NCBI RefSeq assembly: GCF_003751445.1
Contig: NZ_RJUU01000003.1
Coordinates: 372,001 to 436,000, forward strand
DNA length: 64,000 nt
Direction: 5' to 3'
Source of the DNA: Streptomyces sp. 840.1
GTDB taxonomy: Bacteria > Actinomycetota > Actinomycetes > Streptomycetales > Streptomycetaceae
The translations under genes were made by a program, and so were the position numbers. Of the stretch, positions 58,806-64,000 are shown piece by piece. Each line of letters starts with the position of its first letter. Within the stretch, counting starts at the first letter, position 1. The notes under the pieces are model-generated. The model saw nothing but the letters and a program-made list of their open reading frames with translations. It made no database searches and had not been told where the DNA came from.

Positions 58806-59765
58806 ATGCACGCCGCAGTCGTACGGTCCTTCGGCTCGCCGCCCCGGTTCGAGAGCTTCCCGACTCCCCGCGCCAACGGGGAACACGAGGTCCTGGTCGA
58901 CGTCCTGGCCGCCGGCCTGCACCCCCGGGTCCGCTCGGCGGCGAACGGCAGCCACTACACCTCCGACGGCACGCTGCCCCTGATTCCCGGCTTCGACGCG
59001 GTCGGCCGCACCGAGGAGGGCGAACTGCTCTACTTCGTCGCCACGGACACGGCCCCGGGCACCATGGCGGAGAAGGCGGTGGCCGACCGCCGCCGGGCCA
59101 TCGCCCTGCCGCCCGGGACGGACCCGGCCGACGTGGCCGCGGCCATGAACCCCGGCATGTCCTCGTGGGTGGCGCTGCGCTCGCGCATCTCCTTCCGGCC
59201 CGGCAGTTCCGTGCTCGTCCTCGGCGCCACGGGCAACGCCGGACAGCTGGCCGTCCAGATCGCCGGGCACCTGGGGGCCGGCCGGGTGATCGGCGCGGGC
59301 CGGGCCCCCGAACGGCTGAGGCTGCTGGAAGCCATCGGAGCCGACGAGACGGTGAGCCTGACCGGCGACGACGAGACCGTGGCCGAGCGGCTCGGGCAGG
59401 CGGCAGCGGACGTCGACGTGGTCATCGACTACCTCTGGGGCCACGTCACCCAGCAGGCCATGCCCGCACTGCTGACGGCCCGTGCCGACCGCGCGAAGCC
59501 GCTGACCTGGATCCAGATCGGTTCCATGGCCGGGCAGCACATCGACCTGCCCTCGTCCCTGCTGCGCGCGGCGAACCTGAACGTCATCGGCAGCGGCCAG
59601 GGCTCGGTGACCACCGACGGTATCGTCGCCGAGCTGCCGTCCCTGGCCGAGCGGATCGTTTCCGGAGCCCTGGCCGTGGACCCGCTGCTCATCCCGCTGA
59701 GCCAGGTGGAGGAGGCGTGGAACACGCAGACCTCCCCCGGCCAGCGCATTGTCCTGACGCCCTGA
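58806..59765 (+). CDS. Quinone oxidoreductase-like (MDR superfamily) protein
   Basis: 319 aa medium-chain dehydrogenase without catalytic zinc ligands. GroES-like N-domain (residues about 1-120) and Rossmann domain with VLVLGATGNAGQLAVQIAGHLG near 138-159. Closest in style to zinc-independent quinone/enone reductases regulated by MarR proteins under electrophile stress. Start ATG at 58806 with GGGAG 6 bases upstream. NADPH or NADH preference cannot be told. Confidence 0.88.
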   Translation: MHAAVVRSFGSPPRFESFPTPRANGEHEVLVDVLAAGLHPRVRSAANGSHYTSDGTLPLIPGFDAVGRTEEGELLYFVATDTAPGTMAEKAVADRRRAIALPPGTDPADVAAAMNPGMSSWVALRSRISFRPGSSVLVLGATGNAGQLAVQIAGHLGAGRVIGAGRAPERLRLLEAIGADETVSLTGDDETVAERLGQAAADVDVVIDYLWGHVTQQAMPALLTARADRAKPLTWIQIGSMAGQHIDLPSSLLRAANLNVIGSGQGSVTTDGIVAELPSLAERIVSGALAVDPLLIPLSQVEEAWNTQTSPGQRIVLTP

Positions 59766-59854
59766 CGTGCCGCCGCGGATGCCAGGACGACACGGTACGA
59801 ACGTTGCATAATTCAGCACCGGAAGCTCACGACACCCACCACGAAGGAGTCCCC

Positions 59855-60283
59855 GTGGCTTTGACCCGTGAAGAGCGCGAGCAGTTTCTGGCGGAGCCGC
59901 ACGTCGCGGCACTGGCCGTGCACGCCACCGAGCCGGACCGGTCACCGCTGACGGTCCCGATCTGGTACCAGTACCGGCCGGGCGGCGACATCTGGATCAT
60001 GACGGGGCTCAACTCCCGCAAGGGCAAGGCGATCGCGGAGGCGGGCCGGTTCTGCCTGATGGTCGACCGCGTCTCACCGACCGTGCGCTACGTCTCGGTC
60101 GAGGGTCCCGTCGTCTCGACCGTCCCGGCCACCCGCGAACAGCTGGTCGAGATGTCGTCGCGCTACCTCCCCGCAGAGAAGGTCGAGGGTTACGTCGACT
60201 TCGCCTGGAAGGAGCACGGCGAGCAGGTGGCCGTCCACATGAGGCCGCAGCGCTGGCTCGGCACGGACCTCGGAGCGGTCTGA
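59855..60283 (+). CDS. Pyridoxamine 5'-phosphate oxidase-fold flavoprotein
   Basis: 142 aa split-barrel protein. EEREQFLAEPHVAALAVHATE and PLTVPIWYQYRPGGDIWIMTG are typical of the PPOX/F420-dependent group in actinobacteria, which binds FMN or F420. Start GTG at 59855, with AAGGAG 7 bases upstream. It follows the oxidoreductase gene by 89 bases and may be transcribed with it. Confidence 0.87.
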   Translation: MALTREEREQFLAEPHVAALAVHATEPDRSPLTVPIWYQYRPGGDIWIMTGLNSRKGKAIAEAGRFCLMVDRVSPTVRYVSVEGPVVSTVPATREQLVEMSSRYLPAEKVEGYVDFAWKEHGEQVAVHMRPQRWLGTDLGAV

Positions 60284-60374
60284 GAAGAGCGGGCCCGCCG
60301 GGCCGCACGCTCCGGGCCCGGCGCCCGCACCGCGTTCGCCGCCCCTGCCGACGGCCCCCGTACCGGGCCGGGGC

Positions 60375-60626
60375 TCAGCCGGACGGTTCGTCGGGCACGG
60401 GGTGCTCGGGATGAGGGTGATGACCGGCGTGCGGAGCGCCTCGTCGGCCGGTGCCCGCCTCGTCGGTATCGGGGATCTCCAGGTCGGGCCGCTCGCCGGC
60501 CGTCCGCCGCTTGGCACCGCCGACCACGTCCAGGGGGTCCTCGTCGGCCCTGGCCTGCTGATCGGGCGGGTCGCGGGGTATCGGGGCCGCGCTGCTCCCC
60601 TGGTCTTTCGGGTGACCGTCGTTCAC
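60375..60626 (-). CDS. Hypothetical small acidic/hydrophilic protein
   Basis: 83 aa, rich in Asp, Pro, Arg and Glu, with DPLDVVGGAKRRTAGERPDLE and a His/Pro-rich end (APHAGHHPHPEHPVPDEPSG). Probably disordered. Start GTG at 60626; GGAGG lies 15 bases upstream, which is long. Similar short proteins occur in Streptomyces, but I know no function. Confidence 0.55.
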   Translation of the reverse strand: MNDGHPKDQGSSAAPIPRDPPDQQARADEDPLDVVGGAKRRTAGERPDLEIPDTDEAGTGRRGAPHAGHHPHPEHPVPDEPSG

Positions 60627-61022
60627 GGTGTGCTCACTTCCTCCCGTAGGCGTCCACCGGTGCGGGTACCCGGGTGACCGGCGACGATGCATGGCAGCCT
60701 CGGCACCGGACGTCTTCGGCCAGCGCCCGGACCCGGCGACGCACGGCCCGCTCCGGGTGGGCACTCCATTCGTCCCACAGGAGCGGGCATCACGCTCACC
60801 GAGGACGCGGGAGCGGGAAGCGGAGCGGCCGTTCTCCGCGCGGTCGCGAGCCCTCCGGCGCCGCCGGGCAGCGGCGGGCGGAACCCGGACCGCAATGGCG
60901 GGCCCGCAGGTTCCTGGTGGACCCTTCCGAACCCTCCTCAACCGCGTTGCTCAGGTGCTGATTTGCAGCATCACGAAGGACGGTACGGAGCACGGCACGG
61001 GCCATCCACGGAAGGGCAGCAC
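60627..61022. other. 396-bp region without a supported gene
   Basis: Several short frames are open on both strands, but all are arginine/serine-rich and lack family features or ribosome binding sites. Only the last 30 bases (GGAAGGGCAGCAC) look like a translation signal, for the next gene. Confidence 0.5.
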
Positions 61023-61442
61023 ATGGGCGCGGACGTCGCGGCCGGCATGCTGATCACGTGGGCGGCGGGCAAGGCCAGGCGGGCGCTCGTCGCGACCTTC
61101 TTCGGCATACGGGCGATGATCCCGCCTTCCGGCAGCGGCGAAGAGGCACCGGGCCCCTCCGCGCTGGCCGGCACCTGGAAGGCCTCCGGGTCCGCCGACC
61201 CCATGGTCTTCGGCCAGGACGGCACCTGCTCGGGCTTCTGCTGCGACATCGGCGCCCCGCTCGACATCGGCGGCCCGATGACCGGCTCCATCTCCAGCAC
61301 CACGGGACGAGGACGGCCGCTACGCGTTCGTCGTGACGCAGAGCCCGAACACGGCGACCTACCGGGTCGACTCCGCAACGATGCCCGCGCCGTCGTCCAG
61401 TCGTCCACGGGACAGAAGACCTACGAGATGAGCCGCTTCTGA
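61023..61442 (+). CDS. Unknown protein with apparent compensating frameshifts
   Basis: 139 codons as read. The first part (GTWKASGSADPMVFGQDGTC ... CDIGAPLDIGGPMTGSIS) and the last 15 residues (VVQSSTGQKTYEMSRF) look like one globular protein. Between about 61305 and 61373 the frame gives arginine-rich text, while the next frame gives DEDGRYAFVVTQSPNTATYR, which looks native. One extra G near 61304-61306 and one missing base near 61372 would explain this. GGAAGGG lies before the ATG. Family not recognised; N-terminal GMLITWAAGKARRALVATFF may contact a membrane. Confidence 0.6.
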   Translation: MGADVAAGMLITWAAGKARRALVATFFGIRAMIPPSGSGEEAPGPSALAGTWKASGSADPMVFGQDGTCSGFCCDIGAPLDIGGPMTGSISSTTGRGRPLRVRRDAEPEHGDLPGRLRNDARAVVQSSTGQKTYEMSRF

Positions 61443-61549
61443 CGACCGGCTCCCGGGGACGGAGCGCCTGTGCGCACCACCCGGTGACAGACGTTCCGCA
61501 ATGTGAACGGCTTGGCCCGGGGCGCCGGACGACGGACTAGTGTGGTCCG

Positions 61550-61738
61550 TGCAGCTGGTTCGCCCTGTCCGCCAGACAGGCGCGTCGCAAGAGGGAACCC
61601 GGTGGAATTCCGGGACTGCCCCGCAGCGGTGAGTGGGAACGACCGCCGTCATACGCACTGGGTCCGGTTGGATCTGGGAAGCGACGGCCAGTAGGTGTCC
61701 GCCTCGGCGGATGTGCCCGCGAGTCCGAAGACCTGCCC
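61550..61738 (+). ncRNA. Cobalamin (B12) riboswitch
   Basis: The aptamer core is plain: AAGAGGGAACCCGGTGGAA at about 61589, ACTGCCCCGCAGCGGTGAG, TGGGAAGCGACGGCCAGTAGG near 61676, and the 3' box AGTCCGAAGACCTGCC ending at 61738. These are the conserved cobalamin-aptamer segments in the correct order. It lies directly upstream of metE, where B12 binding is known to shut off the B12-independent enzyme. A TAGTGT box at 61538 is a possible -10. Confidence 0.93.
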
Positions 61739-61743
61739 GTTGC

Positions 61744-61767
61744 CCGCACGCGAACCCTCGCGTGCGG
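61744..61767 (+). terminator. Terminator hairpin of the riboswitch expression platform
   Basis: CCGCACGCG/CGCGTGCGG, 9-bp perfect stem and 6-base loop, 6 bases after the aptamer, followed by CTGTTCC. It would form when cobalamin is bound. Confidence 0.65.
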
Positions 61768-61915
61768 CTGTTCCGGTGACCTCGTGGGCGGGTCGGCGTA
61801 TATATCGGACAGCACACACGGCACATCGCCGGTGCGCTTCGTCCGGTTCGTCATCCCTTCGCGTCCGCGTCCCGTCCCCGGGATGTTCAGGAGTCATCTC
61901 GCGAAGGAGATTTCC

Positions 61916-64000
61916 GTGACAGCCAAGCCCGCAGCCGCGGCAGCACGAGCCACCGTGTACGGCTACCCCCGCCAGGGCCCGGACCGGGAACTGAAGAAGG
62001 CCGTCGAGGGCTACTGGAAGGGCCGTGTCGCCGCCGGCGCCCTCCGGGAGACCGCGGCCGGCCTGCGCCGCGCCAACTGGACGCGGCTGGCTGACGCCGG
62101 CGTCCACGAGGTGCCCACCGGCGACTTCTCGTACTACGACCACGTCCTGGACACCAGCGTCATGGTCGGCGCGATCCCCGAGCGCCACCGAGCGGCCGTC
62201 GATGCCGACGCGCTGGGCGGCTACTTCGCGATGGCCCGCGGCACCCAGGACGTGGCGCCGCTGGAAATGACCAAGTGGTTCGACACCAACTACCACTACC
62301 TCGTCCCCGAACTCGGCCCGGACACCGTGTTCAGCGCCGATTCCGCCAAGCAGGTAACGGAGTTGGGGGAGGCCATCGCGCTCGGCCTCACCGCCCGGCC
62401 GGTGCTCGTCGGCCCCGTCACCTATCTCCTGCTGGCCAAGCCGGCCCCTGGGGTGCCGGACGGCTTCGAGCCGCTCACCCTGCTCGACCGGCTGCTTCCG
62501 GTCTACGCGGAGGTACTCGCCGATCTGCGTGCCGCCGGCGCGGAGTGGGTGCAACTGGACGAACCCGCGCTCGTCCAGGACCGCTCCCCCGCCGAGCTGA
62601 ACGCGGTGGCCCGCGCCTGCCGTGAGCTCGGCAGCCTCACCGACCGCCCCAAGCTGCTCGTCGCCTCCTACTTCGACCGGCTCGGTGAGGCCCTGCCCGT
62701 TCTGGCTAAGGCCCCGGTGGAGGGTCTGGCCCTGGACTTCACCGGCGCGGCGGCCGCCAACCTCGGCGACCTCGCCGCCGCGGGCGGACTGCCGGGCAAG
62801 CGGCTCGTCGCCGGCGTCGTCAACGGCCGCAATATCTGGATCAACGACTACGAGAAGTCCCTCTCCACCCTCGCCACCCTCCTGGGCCTGGCCGACAGTG
62901 TCGACGTGGCCGCGTCCTGCTCCCTGCTGCACGTCCCGCTCGACACGGCGCCCGAGAAGGACATCGACCCCCGGATCCTGCGCTGGCTCGCCTTCGCCGG
63001 GCAGAAGACCGCCGAGGTCGTCACGCTGGCCAGGGCACTGACCCGGGGCACCGGGGCCGTCACCACCGAGATCGCCGCCAACCGCGCCGCCCTCGCCTCC
63101 CGCCGGGACTCCCCCATCACCCGTGACCCCGCCGTACGGGCCAGGACCGCGGCCGTCACCGACGCGGACGGGCGGCGCTCCCAGCCGTACGCTGAGCGGA
63201 CCGCCGCCCAGCGCGCCCACCTCGGGCTGCCCCTGCTGCCCACGACGACCATCGGCTCCTTCCCGCAGACGGACGAACTGCGCACCGCACGGGCCGATCT
63301 GCGCGCCGGCCGCATCGACACCGCCGGCTACGAGGAGCGGATCAGGGCCGAGATCCGGGAGGTCATCTCCTTCCAGGAGAAGACCGGCATCGACGTCCTG
63401 GTGCACGGCGAGCCCGAACGCAACGACATGGTGCAGTACTTCGCCGAACAGCTCACCGGCTACCTCGCCACCCGGCACGGCTGGGTCCAGTCCTACGGCA
63501 CCCGCTACGTCCGCCCACCGGTCCTGGCGGGCGACATCTCCCGCCCCGAGCCGATGACGGTGCGCTGGACGACGTACGCCCAGTCCCTCACCGCCCGCCC
63601 CGTCAAGGGCATGCTCACCGGCCCGGTCACCATGCTCGCCTGGTCCTTCGTCCGCGACGACCAGCCACTCGCCGACACCGCCAGGCAGGTCGCCCTCGCC
63701 CTGCGCGACGAGGTCAACGACCTCGAAGCGGGCGGCACTTCGGTTATCCAGGTGGACGAACCCGCGCTGCGCGAGACCCTGCCGCTGCGGACGGCGGACC
63801 GCGCCGCCTACCTGGACTGGGCGACCGAGTCGTTCCGGCTCACCACCGGCGGGGCGCGGCCGGACACCCAGATCCACACCCACATGTGCTACGCCGAGTT
63901 CGGCGACATCGTCCAGGCGATCGACGACCTCGACGCCGATGTCATCAGCCTGGAGGCCGCCCGCTCCCACATGCAGATCGCCCGGGAACTGGCCCGACAC
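61916..64000 (+). CDS. metE: Cobalamin-independent methionine synthase, 3' end outside window
   Basis: 5-methyltetrahydropteroyltriglutamate-homocysteine methyltransferase, last step of methionine synthesis without B12. 695 codons visible of about 770. The N-terminal barrel opens at VYGYPRQGPDRELKKAVEGYW; DEPALVQDRSPAEL and GRNIWINDYEKSL are family motifs; the catalytic barrel starts at LPTTTIGSFPQTDELR near residue 442. The zinc ligands His and Cys are in IHTHMCYAEF near 655; the last Cys lies beyond the window. Start GTG at 61916 with GAAGGAG 7 bases upstream. Controlled by the cobalamin riboswitch. Confidence 0.96.
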   Translation, partial: MTAKPAAAAARATVYGYPRQGPDRELKKAVEGYWKGRVAAGALRETAAGLRRANWTRLADAGVHEVPTGDFSYYDHVLDTSVMVGAIPERHRAAVDADALGGYFAMARGTQDVAPLEMTKWFDTNYHYLVPELGPDTVFSADSAKQVTELGEAIALGLTARPVLVGPVTYLLLAKPAPGVPDGFEPLTLLDRLLPVYAEVLADLRAAGAEWVQLDEPALVQDRSPAELNAVARACRELGSLTDRPKLLVASYFDRLGEALPVLAKAPVEGLALDFTGAAAANLGDLAAAGGLPGKRLVAGVVNGRNIWINDYEKSLSTLATLLGLADSVDVAASCSLLHVPLDTAPEKDIDPRILRWLAFAGQKTAEVVTLARALTRGTGAVTTEIAANRAALASRRDSPITRDPAVRARTAAVTDADGRRSQPYAERTAAQRAHLGLPLLPTTTIGSFPQTDELRTARADLRAGRIDTAGYEERIRAEIREVISFQEKTGIDVLVHGEPERNDMVQYFAEQLTGYLATRHGWVQSYGTRYVRPPVLAGDISRPEPMTVRWTTYAQSLTARPVKGMLTGPVTMLAWSFVRDDQPLADTARQVALALRDEVNDLEAGGTSVIQVDEPALRETLPLRTADRAAYLDWATESFRLTTGGARPDTQIHTHMCYAEFGDIVQAIDDLDADVISLEAARSHMQIARELARH

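Noticed and set aside
61649-64000. 783-codon open frame on the minus strand opposite metE
   Set aside because: It is the antisense shadow of metE, produced by high third-position GC. It has no family motif and covers the riboswitch as well.

Overview
The window is high-GC actinobacterial chromosome, almost certainly Streptomyces. Third codon positions are G/C-saturated, GTG and TTG starts are common, long antisense reading frames are everywhere, and the gene families are typical of the genus (SpoIIE-type PAS/GAF phosphatase, PucR, ROK repressors, PRTase-hydrolase fusion, Streptomyces-style ModB-ModC fusion). I see no rRNA, tRNA, insertion sequence, integrase, phage gene or CRISPR array. Two genes run off the ends: an S33 prolyl aminopeptidase at base 1 and metE at base 64000.

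Layout. 0-7.1 kb: S33 peptidase and an OpuC/ProU-type osmoprotectant ABC transporter split into an ATPase gene (+) and a permease-permease-binding protein operon (-), with SMI1/KNR4, methyltransferase and serine hydrolase genes between. 7.2-9.7 kb: hydrolase/PadR pair, SnoaL-like protein and an FGE-fold protein. 9.9-20.4 kb: phosphoribosyltransferase-hydrolase fusion, TPR protein overlapping a polyprenyl synthetase, DUF2000/AraC pair, DinB-like protein, DUF1232 protein, PAS-PAS-GAF-PP2C phosphatase, DoxX protein, PfkB kinase and TetR regulator. 20.6-26.8 kb: GH3 glycosidase, a decayed MMPL transporter remnant, a DHA2 drug exporter with a perfect operator but no local regulator, and a TauD-type dioxygenase.

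26.8-37.1 kb is a glycan-degradation locus: cytoplasmic GH36 alpha-galactosidase, two equal-length ROK regulators flanking a secreted NPP1 (necrosis-inducing) protein, secreted GH27-CBM35 and Tat-exported GH95. 37.2-51.9 kb is a molybdenum island: a PaoABC-like aldehyde oxidoreductase under a TetR regulator with twin operators, HTH-TOBE and Mop-type TOBE proteins, a PucR-controlled xanthine-dehydrogenase-like enzyme with a fused FeS-Mo subunit, a minimal sulfite-oxidase-like protein, and the molybdate transporter (ModA, fused ModBC). 52-55.3 kb is a XylFGH-type sugar importer. 55.4-61.5 kb holds a flavodoxin-like protein, a secreted MINPP-type phosphatase, an AraC protein, a MarR regulator divergent from a quinone-oxidoreductase-like gene with the repeats placed inside the promoter, a PPOX flavoprotein and two small unknown proteins, one apparently carrying compensating frameshifts. 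The window ends with a cobalamin riboswitch, a terminator hairpin and metE, the B12-independent methionine synthase.

Functionally, the clearest unit is the molybdenum island: uptake (ModABC), storage or sensing (TOBE proteins), two Mo-hydroxylases with their own regulators, and a near-palindromic motif upstream of two of the genes. The glycan locus is the second unit. Its regulators sit beside secreted and cytoplasmic glycosidases, but no sugar transporter is encoded inside it; the nearest importer is the XylFGH set about 15 kb downstream. All functions are inferred from motif and family recognition by reading the translated sequence; no database search was run.
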